29,908 nucleotides of DNA from Alphaproteobacteria bacterium (GTDB lineage: Bacteria; Pseudomonadota; Alphaproteobacteria; Rhodobacterales; Rhodobacteraceae): contig JAJRUE010000070.1 in the NCBI GenBank assembly GCA_024277955.1, positions 1-29,908 on the forward strand. Direction: 5' to 3'. Within the stretch, counting starts at the first letter, position 1. Each line of letters begins with the position of its first letter. Positions 1 to 6,909 of the stretch are shown piece by piece. The position numbers and the translations under genes were made by a program. The notes under the pieces are model-generated. The model was not told the origin of the DNA. It did no database searches and worked only from the letters and a program-made list of their open reading frames with translations.

Positions 1-873
1 CGCGAAGCCTTCCAGAGCAAATATGCCGATGTGTTCAAGGGCGACGCGAAATGGCAGGCGGTGGAAACCACCGACAGCGAGGTCTACGACTGGCCGCCCA
101 CCAGCACCTACATCCAGAACCCGCCCTATTTCCAGGGCATGTCTCCGGAACCGGGCACCATTTCCAACGTCGAAGGGGCGCGCATCCTCGCCATTCTCGG
201 CGACATGGTGACCACCGACCACATCAGCCCGGCGGGCGCCATCGCCCAGGGCAGCCCGGCGGCCAACTACCTGGTGGAACGCCAGGTTTCCCCGCGCGAG
301 TTCAACTCTTACGGCTCGCGGCGCGGCAACCACGAGGTGATGATGCGCGGCACTTTCGCCAACATCCGCATCAGGAACGAGATGCTGGATGGCGTCGAGG
401 GCGGCTATACGCTGGGCCCCGACGGGCAGCAGACCTCGATCTACGATGCCGCCATGGCCTGGCAGGAAAAAGGCGTGCCGCTGGTGGTGATCGCCGGCGA
501 ACAATACGGCGCCGGCTCGAGCCGGGACTGGGCCGCCAAGGGCACGGCGCTTCTTGGGGTCAAGGCGGTGATCGCCCAAAACTTTGAGCGCATCCACCGG
601 TCCAACCTGGTCGGCATGGGGGTGATCCCGTTCGAGTTCACCGGCGGCGACACCCGCAAGTCGCTGGGGCTGAAGGGCGATGAAACCGTGTCGATCCACG
701 GGCTCGAGGGCGAGATCGAGCCGCTTTCGCAGATGCCCGCGACCATCGCTTACGCCGATGGCACGACACGCGACATCATGCTGAAATGCCGGATCGATAC
801 GGAAATCGAGATCGAATACATCGAACACGGCGGCGTGCTGCAATACGTTCTGCGCAACCTGGCCAAGGGCTGA
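1..873 (+). CDS. acnA: Aconitate hydratase, C-terminal part (5' end outside window)
   Basis: This is the last 290 codons of an AcnA/IRP-type aconitase, the [4Fe-4S] TCA-cycle enzyme that interconverts citrate and isocitrate in the cytoplasm. The frame is open from base 1, so the 5' end lies outside the window. What remains is the linker and the C-terminal swivel domain. Visible family signatures are GDMVTTDHISPAGAI near bases 199-243, FNSYGSRRGNHEVM near 301-345, and the substrate-binding loop YGAGSSRDWAAKG near 505-543, followed by QNFERIHRSNLVGMGV. The GSSRDW wording is that of AcnA and not AcnB. The three cluster cysteines are in the missing part. A HAD phosphatase begins five bases after the stop, so the two are probably co-transcribed. 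Confidence 0.97.
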   Translation, partial: REAFQSKYADVFKGDAKWQAVETTDSEVYDWPPTSTYIQNPPYFQGMSPEPGTISNVEGARILAILGDMVTTDHISPAGAIAQGSPAANYLVERQVSPREFNSYGSRRGNHEVMMRGTFANIRIRNEMLDGVEGGYTLGPDGQQTSIYDAAMAWQEKGVPLVVIAGEQYGAGSSRDWAAKGTALLGVKAVIAQNFERIHRSNLVGMGVIPFEFTGGDTRKSLGLKGDETVSIHGLEGEIEPLSQMPATIAYADGTTRDIMLKCRIDTEIEIEYIEHGGVLQYVLRNLAKG

Positions 874-878
874 TCGCC

Positions 879-1541
879 ATGGCCTGCGGCGGTGTCCTGT
901 TCGACATGGACGGCCTGCTGCTCGATACCGAAAGACTGGCGCTGGCGGGGTTCGAGCACGCCGCCCGCGCCCTTGGCCTGCCCGATCTGGCGCCGCTGGG
1001 GCGCGGGCTGATCGGGCTGCGCGCCGATGCCGTCGAACGCCGGCTGCGCGCGGCCCTTCCCGGGCATGTGGCCTTCGAAACCCTCGATGCGGCCTGGACG
1101 GCGCAGTTCCGCGCGCGGCTGGCAAACGGCATCCCGCTGAAACCCGGCGTCAGACAGCTGCTGGCCCAGCTCGCCCGCGCCGGCCTGCCCTGCGCGGTGG
1201 CCACCTCGACCCACAGCGACAGCGCCCGGCGCCACCTCGACCAGGCCGGCATCGCGGCATTCTTCCACTCCGTCACCGGCGGCGATCAGGTGGCCCGCGG
1301 CAAACCGGCGCCCGACATCTACCACAAGGCCGCCGCCAGCCTCGGGCTGGCCGCCACCGATTGCATCGCCTTCGAAGACAGCGACCCCGGCGCCACCGCC
1401 GCCATCGCCTCGGGCGCGCGGGTGGTCCAGGTGCCCGATATCGTCGCCCCGTCGCCCGAAATGACTGCCCAGGGCCACATCATCGCCCCGACGCTGCTCG
1501 AAGGCGCCCGCCGCGTCGGCCTGATCGACGCCAGCCGCTGA
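879..1541 (+). CDS. HAD-superfamily phosphatase, beta-phosphoglucomutase-like
   Basis: A 220-residue cytoplasmic haloacid dehalogenase-type hydrolase, probably a small phosphosugar or phosphoglycolate-type phosphatase. Motif I is FDMDGLLLDTE with nucleophile Asp9 and acid/base Asp11. Motif II is the ATST around Thr109-Ser110, motif III is GKPAPDIY with Lys142, and motif IV is FEDSDPG around Glu166-Asp167. The helical cap between residues 15 and 85 makes it subclass I (the PGMB/Gph group). The open frame extends upstream into aconitase, but the ATG at 879 is preferred because motif I then falls at the usual position. The gene begins five bases after the aconitase stop, so translation may be coupled. 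The substrate cannot be read from the sequence. Confidence 0.93.
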   Translation: MACGGVLFDMDGLLLDTERLALAGFEHAARALGLPDLAPLGRGLIGLRADAVERRLRAALPGHVAFETLDAAWTAQFRARLANGIPLKPGVRQLLAQLARAGLPCAVATSTHSDSARRHLDQAGIAAFFHSVTGGDQVARGKPAPDIYHKAAASLGLAATDCIAFEDSDPGATAAIASGARVVQVPDIVAPSPEMTAQGHIIAPTLLEGARRVGLIDASR

Positions 1542-1570
1542 GCGCCCCCGCCGTCAAAACGGCCCCCGCC

Positions 1571-1603
1571 CCTTCTTCTTTTGAAAAATATCCCCGCCGG
1601 AGG
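1571..1603 (-). repeat. Dispersed gene-end element, copy A
   Basis: On the minus strand this reads CCTCCGGCGGGGATATTTT, then TCAAA, then AGAAGAAGG. The same block recurs at 12265-12331 (two opposed copies) and 23592-23627. The first 12 bases can fold into a short CCTC/GGGG stem with a CGGC loop followed by a T-rich run, which resembles a small intrinsic terminator. This copy lies 30 bases after the HAD phosphatase stop but points back towards that gene. I do not know a published name for it. Confidence 0.7.
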
Positions 1604-1739
1604 CACCGCGACCCGCGCAGCGGGGCGCAAAACCTCCTGCCCGCCGCGCACCCGGTTGCCGAAACGGAAACGCTGTTTTGCCAAGCATCCGCCCGGCAAA
1701 CCCTCGTTTCCTTAACCCGTTGCCCCTAGGCTGACCCGC

Positions 1740-1847
1740 ATGAACCGCCGCAGCCCGCTCCGAATCGTCACCCGCCGCATCCCCTCGCCTTTTTTCGAGG
1801 CCGCGGCCTTGCTGCTTCTGGCCGCTCTGGCCAGCTGGTTCGGCTAG
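1740..1847 (+). CDS. Possible 35-residue single-span membrane protein (doubtful)
   Basis: An ATG-to-TAG frame encoding 35 residues: a basic N-terminus (MNRRSPLRIVTRR), then one hydrophobic stretch (FFEAAALLLLAALASWF) that could span a membrane, with positive-inside charge placement. It sits alone in the 396-base gap between the HAD gene and ccmG. No Shine-Dalgarno sequence is evident before the ATG (GGCTGACCCGC), and I do not recognise a family. The layout is that of many small membrane proteins, but chance ORFs of this size are common in GC-rich DNA. Confidence 0.25.
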   Translation: MNRRSPLRIVTRRIPSPFFEAAALLLLAALASWFG

Positions 1848-1880
1848 TCGCCCATCAGGCAACGCCCCCCGGCCGGGGAC

Positions 1881-1928
1881 CAAGGCGCTTGCAAGCGCCT
1901 TGCCCAAGGTTTTTACAAAAACCTTGGG
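1881..1928 (-). terminator. Tandem hairpin terminator of the sec-ccm operon
   Basis: Two perfect inverted repeats lie back to back just past the ccmG stop. The nearer one (1903-1928) has 12-base arms, CCCAAGGTTTTT and its complement, around a two-base centre. The second (1881-1902) is CAAGGCGCTTG followed directly by its complement. On the minus strand the first stem carries a T-run in its 5' arm. This is a strong candidate transcript end and 3' protection structure for the leftward operon. Bases 1604-1739 and 1848-1880 hold nothing else I can identify. Confidence 0.8.
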
Positions 1929-1937
1929 CCACCCCGC

Positions 1938-2483
1938 CTACTGCGTGTTGGCCCGGGCCTTTTCGATCGCCGGCAGGATGGTGCTTTCATAGATCCGCGT
2001 CGTGATCGGCCCGGCAAAGCGCAGCACCACCGTGCCGTTGCCGTCGATCACATAGGTTTCCGGCACCCCGTAAAGCCCCCACTCCAGCGCGTTGCGCCCG
2101 GTCGGATCCGCCGCCACCCGCCTGAACGGGTTGCCAAGTTCGTTGAGGAACTTGATGCCGTTTTGCGGCTCGTCCTTGTAGTTGATCCCGTAGATCGGAA
2201 TGCCGTTCTCGGCCATCTTCATCAAGGTCGGATGCTCGACCCGGCAGGGCGCGCACCAGCTTGCCCAGTAGTTCACCAGCTTGACGCCCGGCTGTTTCAG
2301 CACCTCGACCCCAAAGGGTTCATAGTCGCCCAGCCTGGTCAGGTTCAGCGCCGACACCGGCTGGCCCTCGCGGGCGTAGGGCAAGGCGTCCGGGTTGTCG
2401 CGCCCCATCCCCCACAGGAACATCGCCGCAAGCGCCGCGAACAGCACCGGGGGCAACAGCAGCATCGGTGACACCTTAGGCAT
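1938..2483 (-). CDS. ccmG: Periplasmic thiol:disulfide oxidoreductase of cytochrome c maturation
   Basis: A 181-residue membrane-anchored thioredoxin-fold protein (CcmG/DsbE/HelX). It works in the periplasm as the dedicated reductant for apocytochrome c CXXCH cysteines, directly or through CcmH. An N-terminal anchor spans about residues 7-24. The active site is WCAPC at 76-80 (Cys77, Cys80), and the cis-proline loop is GVPETYVID (139-147, Pro141). The acidic face typical of CcmG is seen in YKDEP near 102-106. Its ATG overlaps the ccmD stop in ATGCCTAA, so translation is probably coupled. It is the last gene of the operon, followed by strong hairpins. The electron source (CcdA or DsbD) is not in the window. 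Confidence 0.96.
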   Translation of the reverse strand: MPKVSPMLLLPPVLFAALAAMFLWGMGRDNPDALPYAREGQPVSALNLTRLGDYEPFGVEVLKQPGVKLVNYWASWCAPCRVEHPTLMKMAENGIPIYGINYKDEPQNGIKFLNELGNPFRRVAADPTGRNALEWGLYGVPETYVIDGNGTVVLRFAGPITTRIYESTILPAIEKARANTQ

Positions 2484-2628
2484 TGTCTTTCCTCTTTTCC
2501 GCGGCGTCCAGCAGACGGCGCATCCGGCAAGACTGCCGCCAGGTCAGCCCGACCAGCCCCAGCAGCAGCACGATGGTCGCCGCATAGGCCGACAGGATCT
2601 CGGTCGCGTATTTTCCCAGCTCAGGCAT
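2476..2628 (-). CDS. ccmD: Haem exporter small subunit CcmD
   Basis: A 50-residue protein beginning MPELGKYATEILSAYAA, with one membrane helix (TIVLLLGLVGLTW) and then a basic cytoplasmic tail rich in Arg and Lys. This is the classic CcmD plan: a small partner that releases holo-CcmE from the CcmABC complex. The starting ATG lies inside the ccmC stop (ATGCCTGA overlap), and its own TAA lies inside the ccmG start (ATGCCTAA overlap). The assignment rests on size, the Y-x-x-x-I/V-x-x-A-Y-A-like N-terminal helix pattern and its place between ccmC and ccmG. The gene is easily missed by length-filtered gene callers. Confidence 0.92.
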   Translation of the reverse strand: MPELGKYATEILSAYAATIVLLLGLVGLTWRQSCRMRRLLDAAEKRKDNA

Positions 2629-3355
2629 CGGCCATCCTTTCGCGCATTTCCAGCGCGTGCAGCCGGCGCGCGCGGATCTCGGTTCGGGTGCGGATCAGCA
2701 CCAGCGCCACGAACAACAGCGTGAAGCCGGCGATGCTGATCACCAGTGGTTGCCAGAACACGTCCGACACATGTTCCTGCTTGTCCATCGACAGCGAAGC
2801 CCCCTGGTGCAGCCCCTGGTTCCAGAACTTGACCGCATAACGGCTGAGCAGCGCAAAGACCGACCCCACCAGGCACAGCACGCTGGTCAGGTCGGCGGCG
2901 GTATCCGGGTTGTCGATCGCCGCCCACAGCGCCAGGTAGCCCAGGTAAAAGATGAACAGGATCAGGAAGGACGTCAGCCGCGGATCCCAGGCCCACCAGG
3001 TGCCCCACATCGGCTGGCCCCAGATCGCCCCGGTGATCAGCGCCGCCAGCGTCATCGTCACCCCGACCGGCGCCGCCGCCTTGGCCGCCAGCGCCGACAC
3101 GTGGTGCCGCCGCACGATCCATATCAGCGACGCCACCAGCATCATCACCCAGGCGTTGATCGCGATCATCGCGGTGGGCACGTGAATGTAGATGATCTTG
3201 ACGGTCGAGCCCATCCGGAAGTCGTCCGGCGTGAAGAAGAACCCCCACACCAGCCCGACCACGATCAGAACCGCCGCCAGCACCGACAGAACCGGCACGA
3301 CCGGCCTGGTCCAGCTCATGAATTTTCGCGGATTGGCGTATTCCCAGATCGACAT
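2621..3355 (-). CDS. ccmC: Haem-handling protein CcmC of cytochrome c maturation System I
   Basis: A 244-residue inner-membrane protein with six predicted helices. It loads haem onto CcmE at the periplasmic face. The tryptophan-rich WWD signature appears as WGTWWAWD (117-124), followed by PRLTS. The two flanking haem-ligand histidines of the family are visible as His58 (IHVP) and His183 (GLHQGAS), spaced as in E. coli CcmC. The ATG has a good ribosome site (AATAGGAGATCGCC). It follows ccmB after a 55-base gap, the widest gap within the ccm block. Its TGA overlaps the ccmD start by eight bases. Confidence 0.97.
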   Translation of the reverse strand: MSIWEYANPRKFMSWTRPVVPVLSVLAAVLIVVGLVWGFFFTPDDFRMGSTVKIIYIHVPTAMIAINAWVMMLVASLIWIVRRHHVSALAAKAAAPVGVTMTLAALITGAIWGQPMWGTWWAWDPRLTSFLILFIFYLGYLALWAAIDNPDTAADLTSVLCLVGSVFALLSRYAVKFWNQGLHQGASLSMDKQEHVSDVFWQPLVISIAGFTLLFVALVLIRTRTEIRARRLHALEMRERMADA

Positions 3356-3410
3356 GGCGATCTCCTATTCCCTCATTTCAGGCGTTGCCATACACATATA
3401 TGTCATTTGG

Positions 3411-4067
3411 CTAGCGCAGGTTGACGCGGATTGCCGCAGCCGCGGCAAAGGGCAAGAGCGCGATCACCGCCGCGGTGATGCCCGCGACCATAACCAACGG
3501 CACCGAATTGGCCAGCCCTTCGGCCCCGCGCCGCGCCGCCTCGGTGCCAAAGATCAGCGTCGGAATGTAAAGCGGCAGCACCAGCAGCGACAGCAGCAGC
3601 CCGCCGCGTTTCAGTCCCACCGTCAGCGCCGCCCCGAATGCGCCGATCATCGACAGCGCCGGGGTGCCCAGCAACAGCGACAGCACCAGCCAGCCATAGC
3701 CCGCCGGCGGCAGGTTCAGCATCACCCCCAGCACCGGCGCCGCCAGCGTCAGCGGCAGGCCCGAGGTCAGCCAGTGGGCCAGCGCCTTGACCGCCACCAC
3801 GCTTTCCAGCGGGATCGGCGCCGTGGCCAGCAGGTCGAGCGAGCCGTCTTCGAAATCAAGCTGAAAGATCCGGTCCAGCGACAACAGACAGGCCAGCAGC
3901 GCCCCCAGCCACAGGATGCCCGGCGCGATCCTGGCCAACAGCGCCGCTTGCGGGCCGACACCGAAGGGCACCAGCACCGTCACCACCAGAAAAAACGCCA
4001 GCCCCAGCCCGAAACCACCGCCCGCCCGCACCGCCAGCTTCATGTCGCGCAGCAAGAGGGCAATCAT
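3411..4067 (-). CDS. ccmB: Haem exporter permease CcmB
   Basis: A 218-residue polytopic protein with about six hydrophobic helices, the membrane partner of the CcmA ATPase. Family landmarks are the N-terminal MIALLLRDMKLAVR, LFQLDFEDGSLDLL-type wording (here IFQLDFEDGSLDLL near residues 69-82), and P-rich helix ends such as VLPLYIPTLIFG. The frame runs further upstream, but the ATG at 4067 is chosen because it gives the standard CcmB N-terminus and overlaps the ccmA TGA in ATGA. That overlap implies translational coupling and equal stoichiometry with CcmA. The CcmAB complex powers release of haem-loaded CcmE. Confidence 0.96.
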   Translation of the reverse strand: MIALLLRDMKLAVRAGGGFGLGLAFFLVVTVLVPFGVGPQAALLARIAPGILWLGALLACLLSLDRIFQLDFEDGSLDLLATAPIPLESVVAVKALAHWLTSGLPLTLAAPVLGVMLNLPPAGYGWLVLSLLLGTPALSMIGAFGAALTVGLKRGGLLLSLLVLPLYIPTLIFGTEAARRGAEGLANSVPLVMVAGITAAVIALLPFAAAAAIRVNLR

Positions 4068-4684
4068 GAAAACGCCTCGTGGAAGCCATCCGCCGCCATG
4101 TGGCTGCGCGCCCGCAGGCCGGTCACGTCGAGCACCCGCGCGCCCTCGATCCCCAGGTCGATATGGGTGGCGATCAGCGCCGCGCCGCCCTGCTCGCAAT
4201 GGCGCCGCACCGCCCCGGCAAAGATCGCGACGCTGCGCGCGTCCAGCGACACCGTCGGTTCGTCCAGCACCCAGATCGGCCGCCCGGTGACCAGCAGCCG
4301 CGCCAGCCCCAGCCGGCGTTTCTGCCCGGCCGACAGGTTCTGGGCGGCGCGCTCGGCAAGCGGGCGCAGTTCGAACACGTCCAGCGCCTCGTCAATGGTG
4401 CCGGTGCCATAGATCCCGGCCCAGAAAATCAGGTTGTCGCGCACGCTCAGCGTCGCCTTCAGCCCGTCGGCATGCGCCCCATAGGCGATGTTGTCCTCGG
4501 CCCCGCCGAGCGTTCCGGCCGCCGCTGGCTGCAACCCCGCCACCGTGCGAAGCAGCGTCGTCTTGCCCGACCCGTTCGGGCCGCGCAGCACCAGCACGTC
4601 GCCCGCCGACAGCGTGAAGCTCACCCCTTCGAGCACCGGCACACCGCCGCGCAGGCAGGTCACATTTTCCACAACCAGATCCAT
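4064..4684 (-). CDS. ccmA: Haem exporter ATP-binding protein CcmA
   Basis: A 206-residue ABC ATPase, the cytoplasmic motor of the CcmABCD complex. Walker A is GPNGSGKTT (35-43), the signature is LSAGQKRR (117-124, the LSAGQ form usual in CcmA), Walker B is VLDEP (139-143), and the switch histidine is His174 in ATHIDLG. The length matches the family. It starts the ccmABCDG block, 42 bases downstream of the Mth938-domain gene, and ends in a four-base overlap with ccmB. The Q-loop region (residues 60-85) is slightly atypical in sequence but complete. Confidence 0.97.
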   Translation of the reverse strand: MDLVVENVTCLRGGVPVLEGVSFTLSAGDVLVLRGPNGSGKTTLLRTVAGLQPAAAGTLGGAEDNIAYGAHADGLKATLSVRDNLIFWAGIYGTGTIDEALDVFELRPLAERAAQNLSAGQKRRLGLARLLVTGRPIWVLDEPTVSLDARSVAIFAGAVRRHCEQGGAALIATHIDLGIEGARVLDVTGLRARSHMAADGFHEAFS

Positions 4685-4726
4685 GCGCCCGCCCTTACCG
4701 CAGTTTTCCGCCCACCGAAAGCGCGA

Positions 4727-5080
4727 TCATGCGGGCAAAAGCGCCGCAGCCACCCGCCGGGCCTCGGCCAGCAGCATGTTGTAGGTGCGGCACGCACTGG
4801 GCGAAGCCATGATCTCGACCCCGATGCCAAGCTCTTCCAGCGCGCTGGCAAAGCCCTTGGGCAGGGGCGCCATTTCCGGGCCGGTGCCCACCAGCAGCAC
4901 GTCGATGCGCCCGGCCAGCGCCATGAGCGGGGCGCGGTCTTCCAGCCCGCCCCAGGCCCCGGCGCCGCTGGCGGTCACCAGCGCCGGGCCGTGCAGAACC
5001 TGGCCGCCGACGCGAAAATACCCCGGCCCGTAGCCGTCGATGGGCACGGCGTCGTCATAGGTGATTTCGGTGATCTGCAT
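4727..5080 (-). CDS. Mth938/NDUFAF3-domain protein (DUF498)
   Basis: A 117-residue soluble protein of the Mth938-like fold shared with the mitochondrial complex I assembly factor NDUFAF3. Recognisable wording includes YGPGYFRVGG, then IDVLLVGTGPEM near residues 59-70, where the family has a conserved TG-type loop, and the C-terminal SACRTYNMLLAEARRVAAALL. The molecular function of bacterial members is not established. In alphaproteobacteria they are commonly found next to secDF, as here. It lies 111 bases after the TauE-type permease and 42 bases before ccmA in the same leftward operon. A link to membrane-protein or respiratory assembly is inference from context. Confidence 0.9.
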   Translation of the reverse strand: MQITEITYDDAVPIDGYGPGYFRVGGQVLHGPALVTASGAGAWGGLEDRAPLMALAGRIDVLLVGTGPEMAPLPKGFASALEELGIGVEIMASPSACRTYNMLLAEARRVAAALLPA

Positions 5081-5191
5081 GGTCGCTTTCCCCTGGATCG
5101 CCCCATTGTGCCAGAGCCCCGCCGGCGATGCCAGAGGCCCGGTCGTTTCCGCCTGTGCGCCGCGCGCAAACCCGCGCCCGGCCGCGCCGCC

Positions 5192-5944
5192 TCAGCCCCA
5201 CAGCGGCAGCCCGTGCAGCGCCGAAGCCGCAATGATCGCATAGGCCGTCCAGCGGTAAACGCGTTCGTATCCCGGCCGGAACACCGCCGCCCCCGAGACA
5301 TTGCCCAGCAGGTAGGGCACCGCCAGCAGCGCCCCCAGCCCCAGCGCCGACAGCACCAGGTTCCCCGACAGCCAGAGCACCGCCAGCAAGGCCACGTCCG
5401 CCAGCAGAAGATAGGTGGTGATATTGGCGCGGATCACATGCGCCGGGTGCGGCGCGGCCATGTAGAGCATGATCACCGGCGGCCCCGGCAGCCCGACGCT
5501 GCCCGCCAGCAGCCCGCCCATCGCACCGGTGGCAAGGATCAGCCGCTTGCCCAGCACCCCGTGATAGCGCACCCCCGACACCAGCAGCACCAGCAGCCCG
5601 AGCGCCGCCAGCGAAACGCCATAGCGGAACACTTCGGGCGCGACCATGCCCAGCAGCATCACCCCGACCGGCAGCGCCAGCGCCATGCCCAGCCCCAGGC
5701 GCAGCACGTCGCGCGGGTGGCCGTCGCGCAGCGCCCGCGGGATGTTGGGAAGCGGGCCGATCATCTCGAAAACCGCCAGCGTGGTAAGCGCTTCGAACGG
5801 GCTCAGCCAGGTGCCGGCGACCGGCAGATAGACCATCGCCGTGCCAAAGCCGGAAAAGCCGCGCACCAGCCCGGCCACGAAAACCCCCGCGATCAGCCAG
5901 CCCAGCCCCGGAGTATCCAGGACCGGGACCAGCCAGTCAGGCAT
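5192..5944 (-). CDS. TauE/SafE (TSUP) family membrane permease
   Basis: A 250-residue inner-membrane protein with about eight hydrophobic helices. The two half-repeat signatures of the TSUP family are visible: LVRGFSGFGTAMVYLP near residues 27-42 and GAMGGLLAGSVGLPGPPVIM in the second half. Members move sulfite, sulfoacetate or other small organosulfur anions, but the substrate here cannot be assigned. The frame continues upstream inside secF. The ATG at 5944 is chosen because it overlaps the secF stop in ATGCCTGA and puts the first helix at the correct distance. It sits between secF and the Mth938-domain gene. Confidence 0.92.
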   Translation of the reverse strand: MPDWLVPVLDTPGLGWLIAGVFVAGLVRGFSGFGTAMVYLPVAGTWLSPFEALTTLAVFEMIGPLPNIPRALRDGHPRDVLRLGLGMALALPVGVMLLGMVAPEVFRYGVSLAALGLLVLLVSGVRYHGVLGKRLILATGAMGGLLAGSVGLPGPPVIMLYMAAPHPAHVIRANITTYLLLADVALLAVLWLSGNLVLSALGLGALLAVPYLLGNVSGAAVFRPGYERVYRWTAYAIIAASALHGLPLWG

Positions 5945-6905
5945 CGATGTTGGCGTATTGGTTGCCGGCGTTGGCGTCGGGCTTGTTCCAGTCGCGCTTG
6001 ACGCCAAGGTAAAGCAGGATGTTGGTGGCCACGAACACCGACGAATAGGTGCCCACGATCACCCCCCAGGTCATCGCAAAGACGAAGCCCCGGATCACGT
6101 CGCCCCCCAGCACCAGCAGCGCGATCAGCGCCAGCAGCGTGGTGACCGAGGTCATCACCGTCCGGCTTAGGGTTTCGTTGATCGAGATGTTCAGCACCTC
6201 TCGCAGGCCCATCTTCTTGTATTTTCGCAGGTTCTCGCGCATCCGGTCGAACACCACCACGGTATCGTTCAGCGAATAGCCGACGATCGTCAGCAGCGCC
6301 GCGATGATCGCCAGATCGAACGGGATCTGGAACACCGAAAACAGCCCGATGGTCAGCAGCACGTCATGCACCAGCGCCGCCACCGCGCCCAGCGCGAACT
6401 GCCACTCGAAGCGCAGCCAGATGTAGAACAGTACCGCCGCCATCGCCAGCACGACCGCCTCGATGGCGCTGCGCACCAGTTCGCCCGACACCTTGGGGCC
6501 GACGCTTTCGACCGACGGGAAGGTGATCGACGGGTCCACCGTCTGCAAGGCCGCTTCGACCCGCTTGATGGTTTCCACGGCCACGCTTTCGTCGCCCTCC
6601 TGGGCTTCGAAACGCACCTGCGCCACATGCTGATCGGAGCGGAAGGTGGGGTCGAAGATCTCGGTGATCGACACGTCGCCCAGCTTCAGCGGCTGAATCG
6701 CGGCGCGATAGGCCTTTACGTCCACCGGTTGCACGCTTTCGGTGCGGATCGTGGTGCCGCCGCGAAAGTCGATGCCAAAGTTCAGCCCCATCACCAGGAA
6801 GGCGACCAGCGAAAGCACCATCGCGATGACCGAAATCCCGAAGGTGAGCACCGCGAACCGGAAAAAGTCGATCTTGGTGTTCTCGGGAACCATTTTCAGA
6901 CGCAT
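5937..6905 (-). CDS. secF: Protein translocase subunit SecF
   Basis: A 322-residue RND-fold membrane protein that pairs with SecD to pull exported proteins from the SecYEG channel using the proton motive force. The SecF motif NFGIDFRGGTTI lies near residues 42-53 after the first helix. The periplasmic P1 domain covers about 54-150. Helices 2-6 follow, with the hallmark VGYSLNDTVVVFDRMREN near 219-236. The length is normal. It begins four bases after the secD stop and ends in an eight-base overlap with the TauE-type permease gene. Confidence 0.98.
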   Translation of the reverse strand: MRLKMVPENTKIDFFRFAVLTFGISVIAMVLSLVAFLVMGLNFGIDFRGGTTIRTESVQPVDVKAYRAAIQPLKLGDVSITEIFDPTFRSDQHVAQVRFEAQEGDESVAVETIKRVEAALQTVDPSITFPSVESVGPKVSGELVRSAIEAVVLAMAAVLFYIWLRFEWQFALGAVAALVHDVLLTIGLFSVFQIPFDLAIIAALLTIVGYSLNDTVVVFDRMRENLRKYKKMGLREVLNISINETLSRTVMTSVTTLLALIALLVLGGDVIRGFVFAMTWGVIVGTYSSVFVATNILLYLGVKRDWNKPDANAGNQYANIDA

Positions 6906-6909
6906 GGCA

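Noticed and set aside
3356..3410. An AT-rich palindrome (ACATATATGT) and an eight-codon mini-ORF between ccmB and ccmC
   Set aside because: The palindrome is short, there is no good -35/-10 pair, and a mini-ORF of this size is expected by chance. The ccmC ribosome site follows normally.
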